Assembly (NCBI GenBank): GCA_903834135.1
Contig: CAILHZ010000017.1
Span: forward strand, 51,744-115,743
Length of the DNA: 64,000 nucleotides
Direction: 5' to 3'
Source of the DNA: an uncultured Opitutia bacterium
GTDB lineage: Bacteria > Verrucomicrobiota > Verrucomicrobiia > Opitutales > Opitutaceae
The first letter of the stretch is position 1. The number at the start of each line of letters is the position of its first letter. This document shows positions 38,598 through 49,005 of the stretch, piece by piece. A program made the translations under genes and the position numbers. The notes under the pieces are model-generated. The model was not told where the DNA came from and made no database searches. It saw nothing but the letters and a program-made list of their open reading frames with translations.

Positions 38598-40619
38598 TTA
38601 CGCAGGTGTAGGGGCAGCAGTCACATTACCAGTAGGTATAGCTTCAGAAATAACCGCTTTTTCAGTGGTTTTCTTTTCTTCAACTTTATCTTCTGTTTTT
38701 GTAGGTGGTGCAACAATCACAGCAGAGCGGATCTCACCGAACTGTAATAGTTCCATGACATGCTTGCCTTCAATTGTTTCAAATTCAATGAGCGCTTCAG
38801 CGATTTTATTTAGGACCTCACGGTGCTCTTTAATAATCGCAGTAGCACGCGCATATTGCTCAGAAATGATCAACTGAATTTGCTCATCAATACGACGCGC
38901 AGTCTCTTCTGAAACATTTTCATTACGTGTAATCTCACGTCCTAAAAACACAGTATCTTGATTATCACCAAATGCTATTGGCCCTAAAGGACTCATACCC
39001 CAATCACACACCATATGGCGTGCAATTTTGGTGATTTGTTTAATATCACCTGAGGCTCCGCTAGATATATCATCTAAGACAAGTTCTTCAGCTATACGTC
39101 CACCTAAACCCATCGCAATTTGATTAAGCATGCGCTTCTTAGCTTGGGTGAGTTGATCCTTCTTAGGAATAAACATCGTACTACCAAGACTGCGGCCACG
39201 TGGGATAATGGTAACTTTATGAACCGGTAAATTACCGTCATCAAGAACAGCCTGTATCAAAGCATGACCTGCTTCATGATAGGCAGTCAGCTTCTTTTCC
39301 TCATCGTCCATTAACCTACGACGCTCACGGCCAAACTGAATTTTTTCACGTGCATCGTCCATGTCGATCATCTCAACACGTTTCTTACCACGGCGTGCTG
39401 CAAGGAGTGCACCTTCGTTTAATAAATTAGCAAGGTCAGCACCTGATAAACCAGGCGTACCACGTGCAAGAACAGCAAGGTCTACATTTTCAGCTAAGTT
39501 AATTTTCTTAGCATGTACTTTTAAGATCTGCTCACGGCCTACTAAATCAGGAAGATCTACATAGACTTGGCGGTCAAAACGACCTGGACGAAGTAAAGCA
39601 CTGTCTAATACGTCAGGACGATTCGTCGCTGCGATAATGATTACACCTTCTGTGGTATCGAAACCGTCCATCTCCACTAACATAGAGTTAAGTGTTTGCT
39701 CACGTTCATCGTTACCACCGCCTAGCCCTGCTCCACGTTGACGGCCTACTGCGTCAATTTCATCAATGAATATAAGACACGGTGCATTCTTTCTGCCCTG
39801 CTCAAACATGTCCCTCACACGAGAAGCACCAACACCAACAAACATTTCAACGAAGTCGGATCCAGAAATACTAAAGAACGGTACATCAGCTTCACCTGCT
39901 ACAGCTTTTGCAAGCAAGGTCTTACCTGTACCTGGAGGTCCTACCATAAGTACACCCTTAGGCATACGACCACCCATTTTTGTGAACTTCTTAGGATCAC
40001 GTAAGAAATCAACGACTTCAGAAATTTCCTCTTTTGCCTCATCGCAGCCTGCAACATCTGCAAACGTCACTTTATCACGGTCGCGGTTAAGGAGTTTTGC
40101 ACGGCTCTTGCCAAAACTAAGGGCGCCCTTGCCGGCTTGTTTAATTTGTCGAACGAATAGAAAATATAAGAGACCAATAATAAGAATAAACGGGAGCAGA
40201 TTAACTAAAATCTGGCTCATCATGGTTGTTGAACGTGGTTCAGAAAATACTTTTGTCTTACGCAGTAAGTCAGCGTTGTTTTCACTCAGTCCACCTTCTG
40301 CATGAAAGGCTGTAGTTTTTACGCCACGTTCATTTGGAAATGTAGTCTTCTTAAAATCACCCGTGATGATAGCAAAGTCGCGACCACCGGAGTTATCGTA
40401 ACGGATGACCCCCTCTTTTACGTCGCCAGATTGGCTGCGCTCAATGACATCTTGGATAGTCACAGTCGCTGGACTCGTCTGTGAGCCAGGAGACCAATAA
40501 AGAAGAGTCAAAGCTGCTGCCACGATTGCTAGCCATATAAGCCATACTTTTGGCTGGAGGCGATCGGGAGGAAGGCTCTTCAAGGGACGACGCTGTTTTC
40601 TGTTGTCGGACTCAGGCAT
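38598..40619 (-). CDS. ftsH: ATP-dependent zinc metalloprotease FtsH
   Basis: Membrane AAA+ protease for quality control. Two transmembrane segments (about 25-43 and 136-156) flank a periplasmic loop. The AAA domain has Walker A GPPGTGKT at 227-234, Walker [10 protein letters not shown] near 282-290 and the second region of homology (ATNRPD...RPGRFDR). The zinc-binding HEAGH is at 448-452. Length 673 is normal, with a low-complexity C-terminal tail. It is separated from tilS by 110 bp; a tilS-ftsH order is common in bacteria. Confidence 0.97.
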   Translation of the reverse strand: MPESDNRKQRRPLKSLPPDRLQPKVWLIWLAIVAAALTLLYWSPGSQTSPATVTIQDVIERSQSGDVKEGVIRYDNSGGRDFAIITGDFKKTTFPNERGVKTTAFHAEGGLSENNADLLRKTKVFSEPRSTTMMSQILVNLLPFILIIGLLYFLFVRQIKQAGKGALSFGKSRAKLLNRDRDKVTFADVAGCDEAKEEISEVVDFLRDPKKFTKMGGRMPKGVLMVGPPGTGKTLLAKAVAGEADVPFFSISGSDFVEMFVGVGASRVRDMFEQGRKNAPCLIFIDEIDAVGRQRGAGLGGGNDEREQTLNSMLVEMDGFDTTEGVIIIAATNRPDVLDSALLRPGRFDRQVYVDLPDLVGREQILKVHAKKINLAENVDLAVLARGTPGLSGADLANLLNEGALLAARRGKKRVEMIDMDDAREKIQFGRERRRLMDDEEKKLTAYHEAGHALIQAVLDDGNLPVHKVTIIPRGRSLGSTMFIPKKDQLTQAKKRMLNQIAMGLGGRIAEELVLDDISSGASGDIKQITKIARHMVCDWGMSPLGPIAFGDNQDTVFLGREITRNENVSEETARRIDEQIQLIISEQYARATAIIKEHREVLNKIAEALIEFETIEGKHVMELLQFGEIRSAVIVAPPTKTEDKVEEKKTTEKAVISEAIPTGNVTAAPTPA

Positions 40620-40729
40620 TTATTAAGGTTTGAGTGAGTTACCAAGGTGAATGTTCCCTTAAGATAAGTCAACTCAGGCTAGGCAACATTATTGCGGTAT
40701 AAATTTTCCTGTAAACGCTTATAGTTTGG

Positions 40730-41749
40730 CTACTTCCGGAAAAACAGCCACTGCCGAGTAATTACTGCAAAACCATCTACCCCTAGGCTCTGTTTAGTAG
40801 GAACTGCTACCATCACTGCTGCAAGAAGGGTTTCGAAGCCACGTGCTGATAAGCGCCCAATCCTAGGTTGTTTGTTAAGCCAAAGGTAAAGTGCCCTGCG
40901 ACATACCGCTTTTGGTTTACCCTGGATTTTAGATAAATTTAATTTTCCAGATGGCGTTAAACACTTTAAAGCAAGTACCCACAGATTAATCGCTTCATCA
41001 TCTTCTTCAAGAAGCATTCTAGAATAAGCTGCTCCACGTAAAGCATCTCTACCTGAAGCCTCTATCCAGGCTGGGATTACAGTAAGTCTTACTCGATTCC
41101 TAAAGTATGTGAAAGCCGCATTGCTGCGATCTTCGCGCCAGGGGATTTTAACTTCTGTTAACGCTAATTTAATTTCTGATTTTTTTAAGGACAGAAGCGG
41201 TCTAAGTAAAGTTGGCGAATGCGGATCTACATATAGTGGCCTTGGTGCTGCTAGACCCGCAGTACCACTACCCCTGGCTAGTCGCATGAAAAAAGTTTCT
41301 GCAATATCGTCTTGTTGATGGCCTAACCAAATAGAATTACTCTTAAGTTTGGGCATCACCTTTTGAAAAAAACTAAAGCGGGCATCTCTTGCCAGTGCTT
41401 CACTCGGTTTCTTAGGGGGCAAACTCCAATGGCCTGTTCTAAAAGTAATTCCTAAAGCCTTTGCTACATTCTTTGCAAATTCAGCATCCTTAAGTGACGC
41501 TTTACCACGTAAGCGGTGATCAAAGTGAAGTGCTACAAGTTTTTTTCTCTTAGACGGCCAATGCGCCCAAATAAGTAAAAGTAAAGCTAACGAGTCTGCT
41601 CCTCCTGAAAACGCTACTGACCAGACTTCACTCGCCGGACAAGCATCAGCCCACGTACGTACACTGCGATGCAACTTATCCTTGGGAATAAGTAATGCTA
41701 AAGCTTGTGCTTTAGCTTTGAGATCACCTAAGGAGTGTTTTTTTGCCAT
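40730..41749 (-). CDS. tilS: tRNA(Ile)-lysidine synthetase TilS
   Basis: Makes lysidine at position 34 of tRNA-Ile(CAU), so that it reads AUA. The PP-loop is SGGADS at 48-53, followed by ALHFDHRLRGKAS near 73-85, GHQQDDIAETFFMRLARGSG near 143-162 and LRPLL. Length 339 lacks the long C-terminal domain of E. coli TilS, as in many bacteria. It is followed by ftsH on the same strand and preceded by serS with a 24-bp gap. Confidence 0.94.
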   Translation of the reverse strand: MAKKHSLGDLKAKAQALALLIPKDKLHRSVRTWADACPASEVWSVAFSGGADSLALLLLIWAHWPSKRKKLVALHFDHRLRGKASLKDAEFAKNVAKALGITFRTGHWSLPPKKPSEALARDARFSFFQKVMPKLKSNSIWLGHQQDDIAETFFMRLARGSGTAGLAAPRPLYVDPHSPTLLRPLLSLKKSEIKLALTEVKIPWREDRSNAAFTYFRNRVRLTVIPAWIEASGRDALRGAAYSRMLLEEDDEAINLWVLALKCLTPSGKLNLSKIQGKPKAVCRRALYLWLNKQPRIGRLSARGFETLLAAVMVAVPTKQSLGVDGFAVITRQWLFFRK

Positions 41750-41773
41750 AACCTTAGGCGATACAAACTATCT

Positions 41774-43045
41774 TTAATTAAACGCCAAGTACTCTTTACC
41801 GAAGTAAGCAACCAAGGCTTGAGGAATCTTAACACGCCCATCGGCTTGTAAATTATTCTCGATGATAGCAGCCAACACTCGCGGTACAGCCAAACCCGAG
41901 CCATTCAAGGTATGGACTAATTCAGGGCGGCCTGTTTCTTTTGAACGGAAACGAATCTGTGCACGGCGTGCCTGGAAGGACTCAAAGTTACTGCAGCTAG
42001 AAACTTCTAACCAACGCTTCTGTCCTGCGGCCCATACTTCTAAGTCGTACTTCTTTGACTGAGAAAATCCAAGATCTCCTCCGCACATAAGTAGTACGCG
42101 GTATGGTAGGCCTAATTTCTGAAGCAAATGTTCAGCATCAAGTCTTAACTTATCGAGTTCTTCATAGCTGCTTGATGGATGCACCCACTTAAGTAATTCT
42201 ACTTTATCAAATTGATGTAACCGGTTTAAACCGCGTACATCTTTTCCATGTGAGCCTGCTTCACGTCTAAAGCAAGGCGTGTAAGCACAGCGCTTAATCG
42301 GTAATTCTGATTCATCTACAATCTCGTCACGGAAAAAATTAGTGAGTGGCACCTCTGCTGTTGGTACAGCAAATAAACGGTCCGGTGTAGTTTCATACAT
42401 CTGGCCTTCCTTATCAGGAAGTTGTCCCGTAGCTGTAGCACTGGCTGCATTCACAAAAATAGGCGGATTTACTTCGATATAGCCTGCCTTACCATCTTCA
42501 TCTAAGAAGAAACTAATTAAGGCGCGAACTAGCCTTGCTGCATCTCCTACATAGAAAGGAAATCCAGCACCGGTTACTTTTGAGCCGCGTGTAAAATCAA
42601 ATAACTTTTCAAAGCCAGGAACATCATAGTGTGGGACCGCATGCGCTGAAACAGCTGCGACATCTCCGTTAGTTGCGTACACGACATTGTCTTCAGGAGT
42701 TGAGCCTTCAGGTACACTTGAATGTGGAATATTTGGTACACTAAGCATGTGCTCACGTAGAGCTTCTTCAGCTACCTTAAGTGATGCATCTAGCTCTTTA
42801 ACCTGCGCTGAAACTTCCTTCATCTCAGCTACTTTAGCTTTAAATTCAGGTGAGCCTTTAGGCATTGCTGCCATCTCATTATTAGCTGCCTTTTGTTTTG
42901 AGCGCAGCGTTTCAACTTCCTGTAAAAGTACACGCCAAGCAGCATCAGCTGCGATCACGGGTGCTAGATCAACATCGAGATGTTTCTTAGCAATAGCTGC
43001 TCTTACGAGCTCAGGAGTTTCGCGGATTGTCTTTGTATCGAGCAT
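41774..43045 (-). CDS. serS: Seryl-tRNA synthetase
   Basis: Charges tRNA-Ser. An N-terminal long coiled-coil arm (about 30-105, for example LRSKQKAANNEM) is followed by the class II catalytic domain with motif 2 FRREAGSHGKDVRGLNRLHQFDKVE split across 257-281 and motif 3 NGSGLAVPRVLAAIIEN near the C-terminus. Length 423 is normal. It lies between waaC-type and tilS genes on the same strand, 5 bp after the former. Confidence 0.97.
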   Translation of the reverse strand: MLDTKTIRETPELVRAAIAKKHLDVDLAPVIAADAAWRVLLQEVETLRSKQKAANNEMAAMPKGSPEFKAKVAEMKEVSAQVKELDASLKVAEEALREHMLSVPNIPHSSVPEGSTPEDNVVYATNGDVAAVSAHAVPHYDVPGFEKLFDFTRGSKVTGAGFPFYVGDAARLVRALISFFLDEDGKAGYIEVNPPIFVNAASATATGQLPDKEGQMYETTPDRLFAVPTAEVPLTNFFRDEIVDESELPIKRCAYTPCFRREAGSHGKDVRGLNRLHQFDKVELLKWVHPSSSYEELDKLRLDAEHLLQKLGLPYRVLLMCGGDLGFSQSKKYDLEVWAAGQKRWLEVSSCSNFESFQARRAQIRFRSKETGRPELVHTLNGSGLAVPRVLAAIIENNLQADGRVKIPQALVAYFGKEYLAFN

Positions 43046-43050
43046 GGAAA

Positions 43051-44016
43051 TTAAGATTTAGAAGCGAGGCCTTCACGTATTTTTTTAAAACGGGCATATA
43101 CATCTTTAACAGTGAGTAACTTCAAGTCACCCACGGGAGCTTGAATCACAAAATGAGTTGGTGCTGTCAAAGGATAAGGTCCAAATAAACGCGGGTCAGT
43201 AGGACCGAATATACCTAATACGCGAACTCCTAGAGCTGCGGCCAAATGCATGGGACCACTGTCATTTGTAATCACCCAATCTGAACGTTTAATTAAAGCA
43301 GGTAGTGATACTAAACTCGTATTACCCGTAAGATTTAGAAATTGGCTTGGGGGAAAGGCATTGCGGTCATGAATATATTCACTACCTGCCCAAATAACTT
43401 TACGGGTTTTATCTTCACGAATGAGTAGTTCAGTAAGTTGCTTGAAACCTCCCCACTTTTTTTCTGCACGTCTTGAATCTGGGAAAATAACGATCGGTCT
43501 ACCACCCGTCTTGCCATCTGTGAAGGTAAGGTTTAATTTCTCTGCATCCCTAAAATTTAAATGCCCACGCAGTTCAGGTTTAGCATCAAGAATTGGACAA
43601 AACTGCAGCAGTATGTCTACAGCATGACTTTTGCGACCATCTGCAGGAAGCGGTACTCTTTTTTTATAAAAAAGATGCGCACCTTCTCTGGAGTCAGTAC
43701 GGCCCACTTTCATTTTACCATGAGCACGTGATGTCATGAGTCCTGATCTAAGTAATCCCTGGAAATCAAACACGTAATCAAACTTAGTCTTACGGACTTC
43801 AGCCATTAGTTTAAGAAAACCTTTAGTACCGCCCGTTCGGTTAAAGATGTAAATACGGTCAATGGCATCACAGGCCCTAACAATCGGTGCAAACACATCC
43901 CTCACAATCCAGGAAATACGCAAGTCCTTACGCTGAGCCTTCAGGGATGTAGCCACTTGGAGTCCGTGCACAATATCCCCTAAAGAGGATGGCTTAATGA
44001 TGAGCAACTCGGTCAT
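43051..44016 (-). CDS. waaC: Lipopolysaccharide heptosyltransferase (GT9, WaaC-like)
   Basis: Transfers heptose to the LPS inner core at the cytoplasmic face of the inner membrane. The N-terminal motif IIKPSSLGDIVHGLQ (5-19) is typical of heptosyltransferase I. The C-lobe has WVITNDSGPMHLAAALGVRVLGIFG (split at 233-257), the ADP-heptose site. Length 321 is typical. It is divergent from the LpxL-heptosyltransferase fusion gene 113 bp away, so a core-sugar and acyltransferase function meet here. WaaC versus another GT9 acceptor preference cannot be settled from sequence alone. Confidence 0.85.
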   Translation of the reverse strand: MTELLIIKPSSLGDIVHGLQVATSLKAQRKDLRISWIVRDVFAPIVRACDAIDRIYIFNRTGGTKGFLKLMAEVRKTKFDYVFDFQGLLRSGLMTSRAHGKMKVGRTDSREGAHLFYKKRVPLPADGRKSHAVDILLQFCPILDAKPELRGHLNFRDAEKLNLTFTDGKTGGRPIVIFPDSRRAEKKWGGFKQLTELLIREDKTRKVIWAGSEYIHDRNAFPPSQFLNLTGNTSLVSLPALIKRSDWVITNDSGPMHLAAALGVRVLGIFGPTDPRLFGPYPLTAPTHFVIQAPVGDLKLLTVKDVYARFKKIREGLASKS

Positions 44017-44129
44017 GGCGATATATGAAAAATCAATCTAACTCATAGACTTAAGTCAGTCCAAATCATTTTTTAAGGCTTTGCAGGCTTCAAGCTCTTC
44101 TCCAGCTTTATGGCCGACAGGCTTAATGC

Positions 44130-46010
44130 ATGCTATTCTCTCTACTTAAGTTTATTGGTTGGATTACGGCTCTTACCCCCGAGTGGATGCTGCATGCCCT
44201 GACTATCATAGTAGCAGAAATTCTGCTCTGGGGTGCTCCAAAACGTAGACGACTAATTTTGTCCAATCTACACCATGCTTATCCAGGAAAGCCCCCCATT
44301 TGGCATAGAACTATGGCGAGAACCTGCTTAAGACGATTAATCGAAACAGGTTTTCTCTCTTTAGCGACCCCCTACCTCAGTGAGTCAAGGATTCGAACGA
44401 TTGCTCAATTATCCCCCGGCTATAAGACATGGCTCACCCAAAATTCAGCTAAATCAGGTGAAGAACAAAAGCCTATTGTCTATGTAGGCATGCACCTAGC
44501 CTTATGGGAGAGTCTTACTTGGCTTCCATTTTTAAGTCCGGTTAAAATTCCCGAATACGGCATTATCTTTAGACCCTTGGATAATCCCAAGGCAGATGAC
44601 TACGTGCGCTCTACTCGAGGACGCTTTGGCATGAAGCTACTTTCAAGAAAAGAAGGCTTTGCCCAGGCACTAAAGATTTTAAGAGACAAAGGCTGTATCG
44701 GTATTTTGATCGATCAAAATGCAGGTATGCAGGGAGCTTTAACCACATTCTTAGGACGTGTATGCTCAACAACAGAACTACCGGGTGTATTAGCAACTAA
44801 GTTTAATGCCGATTTAAGAACTTTTTACCCACGTAGAACTGGTTTTTGGAGAGCAACCTTCGATTCTGTAGAGATCTCTCATGATGGCACATCGCAAGGC
44901 ATCACTGTAGCAATCAATCAGTGGCTAGAGAAAGCTCTAGAGGATGAAACACTGTGTGCTGCATGGCTTTGGGGACATGACCGCTGGCGCCATCAAGACA
45001 TGCCTTCGAAGCGTTTACGTCTAGAGAGTAAGCGTGATTTACTCAGAGAAGAACTTAAGTTGCGAAATCTTGTAGCACTGCCTCACAAGACACGACTTTG
45101 GATCAGAATGCCTAACTGGTTAGGTGATGTCGTAATGGCACTGCCTTTGATACGAGCAATTCGCAAAGCAAGACCAGATGCAGAAATACATTTATTAGCT
45201 AAAGGTGCATTCGCACATCTACTCGATAAAGCTGGTTGTGCGGATTATGTCCACGCACTACCAAAACGTGACTTCTTTTACTTCAGATCTTTTTGGCGCT
45301 TACGTAAAACGTATCCTGATGTTTGGATTTGTTTTACCAATTCACTGCGTGGAGATATAGAAGCTTGGCTTACACGGTGCCCCCAGCGCTTCGGTATTAA
45401 ACGTAATTCTAAAGTAAGACCGTGCTTAACCCATACGTACAATCTTGCTTCATCATTTGATGAAGCAAAGCATCATCAAACTGAGCTTTGGAATAATTTT
45501 CTAACTCACTTTGGTTTACTTGAATCACCGATTACAACACCACTGTTTAACTATACGCTTAGTGCAACAGGTCCTATAGCCCTACTTCCAGGATCAGAAA
45601 ATTCTCCTCAGAAACGCTGGCCAGTAGAGCATTTCAGAAAACTGATATCCTTAAGACCAAATGAGCAATTTGTGATTCTAGGTACTAAAGCAGATACCAT
45701 TATTGCAGATCAGATAGCCTCTACCTTAGGAGATAATGTAATAAATTTATGCGGTAAAACTGATCTGCTTAGTTTCGCTGATGAATTAGCGAAATGCCGC
45801 TTAGTGATTACTAATGACTCAGGGGGCTTACACCTCGCTAATGCTATTGGTGTACCTGTCATAGGGTTATTTGGCCCTACAAATCCAGTAAGGACAGGCC
45901 CTGTGTTTTCGAGCAAATTTATATTAGCGCAGCCTGATGGATGTCCATTCACAGGAGGTGGAGATTTAGAAAATCTTACACCAGTTAAAGTTAACGAGCT
46001 GATTGGTTAA
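44130..46010 (+). CDS. Lipid A acyltransferase (LpxL-like) fused to a GT9 heptosyltransferase
   Basis: One 626-residue protein with two enzyme domains. Residues about 1-300 are a lysophospholipid/lipid A acyltransferase: an N-terminal membrane segment (about 8-35) and the HX4E catalytic motif at His122 and Glu127 (MHLALWES), followed by FRPLDNP, GILIDQNAG and WLWGHDRWRH. Residues about 320-626 are a GT9 ADP-heptose transferase: IRMPNWLGDVVMALP (325-339), LLPGSENSPQKRWP and TNDSGGLHLANAIGVPVIGL. The two parts act on lipid A and the inner core, so the fusion puts two steps of LPS assembly in one polypeptide at the inner membrane. It diverges from the waaC-type gene. Confidence 0.9.
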   Translation: MLFSLLKFIGWITALTPEWMLHALTIIVAEILLWGAPKRRRLILSNLHHAYPGKPPIWHRTMARTCLRRLIETGFLSLATPYLSESRIRTIAQLSPGYKTWLTQNSAKSGEEQKPIVYVGMHLALWESLTWLPFLSPVKIPEYGIIFRPLDNPKADDYVRSTRGRFGMKLLSRKEGFAQALKILRDKGCIGILIDQNAGMQGALTTFLGRVCSTTELPGVLATKFNADLRTFYPRRTGFWRATFDSVEISHDGTSQGITVAINQWLEKALEDETLCAAWLWGHDRWRHQDMPSKRLRLESKRDLLREELKLRNLVALPHKTRLWIRMPNWLGDVVMALPLIRAIRKARPDAEIHLLAKGAFAHLLDKAGCADYVHALPKRDFFYFRSFWRLRKTYPDVWICFTNSLRGDIEAWLTRCPQRFGIKRNSKVRPCLTHTYNLASSFDEAKHHQTELWNNFLTHFGLLESPITTPLFNYTLSATGPIALLPGSENSPQKRWPVEHFRKLISLRPNEQFVILGTKADTIIADQIASTLGDNVINLCGKTDLLSFADELAKCRLVITNDSGGLHLANAIGVPVIGLFGPTNPVRTGPVFSSKFILAQPDGCPFTGGGDLENLTPVKVNELIG

Positions 46011-46457
46011 TACTTAATCCAATTCAGGAAAACCAAGAGCAGGTAAACATAGCTTGGTTCATACATAATTACTGAATTGCGCGTGCGATAACGGTAATTT
46101 GCCTCAATTATTAAAGAAAAGTGAGTAGCGTGTAGTTAATGGATAAAGATATGAAATTAATCATTAAATAAGAATTATATGAGATAATATTATTTAATAT
46201 TTTACAGAATAATTTTTCATTAATATCTGACTAATAGATATTTACGTAATCTTAAGCGAAATTCACTACTGAACATAAGAACACAACTACTAAATCTGAA
46301 CACATGCGTTTATTACAGCCTTAGATTGAGCTCATTTGAGTGAACAACCCATAAGGCGTAAACTAATACCAATGATTCAATTAAGCCTAAACTAATAACA
46401 TTGCCGCACCTGGTTAACGACCGTTTTAATCTAATTATCCAGACACATAGCCACGCA
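46011..46457. other. AT-rich intergenic region before oppD
   Basis: No gene is supported in this roughly 450-base gap. It is clearly more AT-rich than its surroundings, with many short A/T runs, and no ORF with coding character. A near-perfect pair of direct repeats lies at 46359-46368 and 46388-46397 and could be a binding site. No tRNA, terminator or riboswitch fold was recognised. Confidence 0.6.
46359..46397. repeat. Direct repeat pair TAAACTAATA, 29 bp apart, upstream of oppD
   Basis: The decamer TAAACTAATA occurs at 46359-46368 and again at 46388-46397, each flanked by similar bases (AAG upstream and a CA-x-TG segment downstream). The offset of 29 bp is close to three helical turns, which is typical of operator half-sites for a dimer pair. 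Confidence 0.5.
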
Positions 46458-47432
46458 ATGCCGTTTCTTACCGTAGCTGACCTTAGAACTTACTTCCACA
46501 CTCGTAGTGGAGTCGTTCGTGCCGTAGATGGTGTGAGTTTCAGTTTACAACGCGGTGAAACTCTAGGAATCGTAGGTGAATCAGGTTCAGGCAAATCAGT
46601 GACATGCTATTCAATGATGGGGCTAATTGCTCAACCTCCAGGAAAAATCGAAAGTGGCACAGCTTTTTTTGATGGGGTTGATCTACTCAACTGCAGTCCA
46701 GCACAAGCACGCTCGATTCGTGGAAAACGTATTTCGATGATCTTTCAAGATCCGATGACATCTCTTAATCCGTATTTACGCATTGGGGAGCAACTCATTG
46801 AACCACTTTTAATTCACGAAAAGATATCACATAAAGACGCAATTAAGCGTGGCATTGAAATGCTTGAGGCGGTGGGAATTAATGATGCAGCAAGTCGTAT
46901 CTCGCAATACCCCCATGAATTTTCAGGCGGTATGCGCCAGCGTGTGATGATTGCAATGGCACTCATCACTAAACCAGAGCTCTTGATAGCGGATGAACCA
47001 ACGACTGCGCTAGATGTTACTGTGCAAGCTCAAATACTTGAACTCATTTCTAAAATGCAAAAAGAGCTCAATATGGCTGTGATCTTTATCACCCATGATT
47101 TAGCTGTAGTATCTGGTTTATGTGACCGAGTTCAAGTGATGTATGCAGGACGTATTTTAGAAACTGCAGATACGCGCTCCTTATTTTACAACCCAAAGCA
47201 TCCTTATACCCAAGCGCTGCAAAAATCCATTCCTGCTAATCAAGCTAAGGGTAAAGAACTCTTTACAATTAAGGGTCTACCACCGGATGTATCAAAACCC
47301 CTACCTAGTTGCCCATTTGCTCCGCGGTGTGATTTTGCTGTAGAGCGCTGCTTAACAGAACCTATCAGTCTTACGGCTTTAAGCGAAGGACATGCTCAGG
47401 CGTGTCTACGCGTACAAGCTAAAGAAATTTAA
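46458..47432 (+). CDS. oppD: Oligopeptide/dipeptide ABC transporter ATPase (OppD-like)
   Basis: ATP-binding subunit of a peptide importer. Walker A is GESGSGKS near residue 39, the signature is FSGGMRQRV near 150, and Walker B is [18 protein letters not shown]. The C-terminal Opp-specific region with the cysteine cluster [14 protein letters not shown] near 292 (a probable Fe-S site in this family) is present. The ATG at 46458 gives a normal N-terminus of 324 residues; a TTG at 46401 would add 19. It is followed by oppF after 9 bp. No permease or peptide-binding protein gene is in the window. Confidence 0.92.
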   Translation: MPFLTVADLRTYFHTRSGVVRAVDGVSFSLQRGETLGIVGESGSGKSVTCYSMMGLIAQPPGKIESGTAFFDGVDLLNCSPAQARSIRGKRISMIFQDPMTSLNPYLRIGEQLIEPLLIHEKISHKDAIKRGIEMLEAVGINDAASRISQYPHEFSGGMRQRVMIAMALITKPELLIADEPTTALDVTVQAQILELISKMQKELNMAVIFITHDLAVVSGLCDRVQVMYAGRILETADTRSLFYNPKHPYTQALQKSIPANQAKGKELFTIKGLPPDVSKPLPSCPFAPRCDFAVERCLTEPISLTALSEGHAQACLRVQAKEI

Positions 47433-47441
47433 TTTATTTTT

Positions 47442-48422
47442 GTGAGCGATACTATCCTCGAACTTCAAAACGTAAAAACACATTTCCCCATTCACCGGGG
47501 ATTTATTTTTAAGCGTTTAGTTGGTTCTGTTAAAGCTGTTGATGGTGTCTCCTTAACACTTAAACGTGGTGAAGTACTAGGCTTAGTCGGTGAATCAGGC
47601 TGTGGTAAATCCACCTTAGCACGCACCATTCTTCAATTACTTCCTACTACAGAAGGCCGCATCCTTTTAAACGGGAAAGATCTCACCCTAGCCTCACGTA
47701 AAGAAATGACAGCGATACGCTGTCATATGCAAATGATCTTCCAAGATCCATTTGCTTCTCTTAATCCACGTAGAACTGTATTTGAAACATTAGCTGAACC
47801 ACTGCGTGTTCATAATGTATGTGACAAAAAAGATGTTCCACAGCGTGTTGCCTCACTTCTAGAAACTGTAGGTCTTTCATCACGCTTTATTCATAAGTAT
47901 CCGCACGAATTTTCCGGCGGACAAAGACAGCGTATTGCTATTGCTCGAGCACTGGCTTTAGAGCCTAAACTGATCATTGCAGATGAACCTGTCTCAGCAT
48001 TAGATGTTTCGATTCAAGCTCAGATCTTAAATCTCTTAGCTGAACTTACACGCAAGATGGGACTAAGCTTAGTCTTTATTGCTCACGATCTATCTGTTGT
48101 TAAACACATCTCAGATAGAATAGCTGTTATGTACTTAGGGAAGGTAGTCGAATTAGGTACAGCTACCGAGGTGATAGATAATCCTCTACATCCCTACACA
48201 AAAGCTCTTGTCAGTGCTATACCCCAACCAGATCCGGATTCAGAAAAAAACAGGCATCGTATTATGCTTCCAGGGGATCCTCCTTCACCAATTAATCCAC
48301 CAAGTGGTTGTACATTTCATACACGATGCCCGCATGCTATTGAGGCATGTAAAGTGGCTATTCCTGATTTAATTGCCCATAAGGGACGCTTTGTCGCTTG
48401 TAGCCGCATTAAAGATCTTTAA
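47442..48422 (+). CDS. oppF: Oligopeptide/dipeptide ABC transporter ATPase (OppF-like)
   Basis: Second ATP-binding subunit of the same peptide transporter. Walker A GESGCGKS near 54-61, signature FSGGQRQRI near 154, Walker [19 protein letters not shown] and the cysteine-containing C-terminus [14 protein letters not shown] are all visible. Length 326 is typical. It begins with GTG at 47442. The pair oppD-oppF has no OppA, OppB or OppC gene beside it, so the rest of the transporter must be encoded elsewhere. Confidence 0.92.
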   Translation: MSDTILELQNVKTHFPIHRGFIFKRLVGSVKAVDGVSLTLKRGEVLGLVGESGCGKSTLARTILQLLPTTEGRILLNGKDLTLASRKEMTAIRCHMQMIFQDPFASLNPRRTVFETLAEPLRVHNVCDKKDVPQRVASLLETVGLSSRFIHKYPHEFSGGQRQRIAIARALALEPKLIIADEPVSALDVSIQAQILNLLAELTRKMGLSLVFIAHDLSVVKHISDRIAVMYLGKVVELGTATEVIDNPLHPYTKALVSAIPQPDPDSEKNRHRIMLPGDPPSPINPPSGCTFHTRCPHAIEACKVAIPDLIAHKGRFVACSRIKDL

Positions 48423-48477
48423 GGCCCGTAGTTGCTAAGCTGCTTACTACGGTTTAATTAAGTACAACTCTTTTATT

Positions 48478-48972
48478 ATGAAGTTACATACCTTAGGTGC
48501 TCTGTGCCTTACAGTCCTTGGACTCACTTTAATTCCTGCTTCTGTAGATGCTCAGACATCCTCTGAAACAACACTAGATGCTGCTAATTTTAAGCAGACA
48601 ACGGTTGTACATCTGTGGGCTACGTGGTGCTCAAATTGTAAGAATGAACTTCAAAGCGGTGGCTGGAAAAAAACAGTCGAAGAAAACCCAACTACCCATT
48701 TCGTTTTTATGACTGTGTGGTGCGAAGGAGATGGCCGAGAGATGCTTGCTAAATACGGTGTTGGTGGCCAAAAAAACGTAAAAATCTTAGCAAGCAATAA
48801 TCCATCGCGTTTGACAGCAGATCGCACTAAATCAGTACTTGGTTTACCGCTCACTTGGGTACCTACAACTTTAGTATATTCAGGTGGTGCACTTCGCTAC
48901 TCACTTAATTACGGAGAGATTCGCTTCCCTATGCTTCAAGAAATGATTACAGATTGCAGCAGTAAGTGGTAA
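48478..48972 (+). CDS. Exported thioredoxin-like protein
   Basis: 164-residue protein with a signal peptide (about 1-25, ending SVDAQ) and a thioredoxin-type active site Cys51-Ser-Asn-Cys54 in LWATWCSNCKNEL. It should act in the periplasm on disulfides. The rest of the fold is short and diverged; VPTTLVYSGG is the cis-Pro loop (PT). It is the first of four co-directional genes (ABC ATPase, permease and His-rich lipoprotein follow), so it may serve a metal- or redox-linked export system. The spacing to the next gene is 33 bp. Confidence 0.82.
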   Translation: MKLHTLGALCLTVLGLTLIPASVDAQTSSETTLDAANFKQTTVVHLWATWCSNCKNELQSGGWKKTVEENPTTHFVFMTVWCEGDGREMLAKYGVGGQKNVKILASNNPSRLTADRTKSVLGLPLTWVPTTLVYSGGALRYSLNYGEIRFPMLQEMITDCSSKW

Positions 48973-49005
48973 CTTTGTAGCTTTTACTATAAACGAGCTA
49001 AGCGT

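Noticed and set aside
46011..46457. Horizontal transfer scar or small genomic island in the AT-rich gap
   Set aside because: It is AT-rich but has no integrase, repeats at ends, or tRNA boundary; ordinary intergenic DNA explains it.
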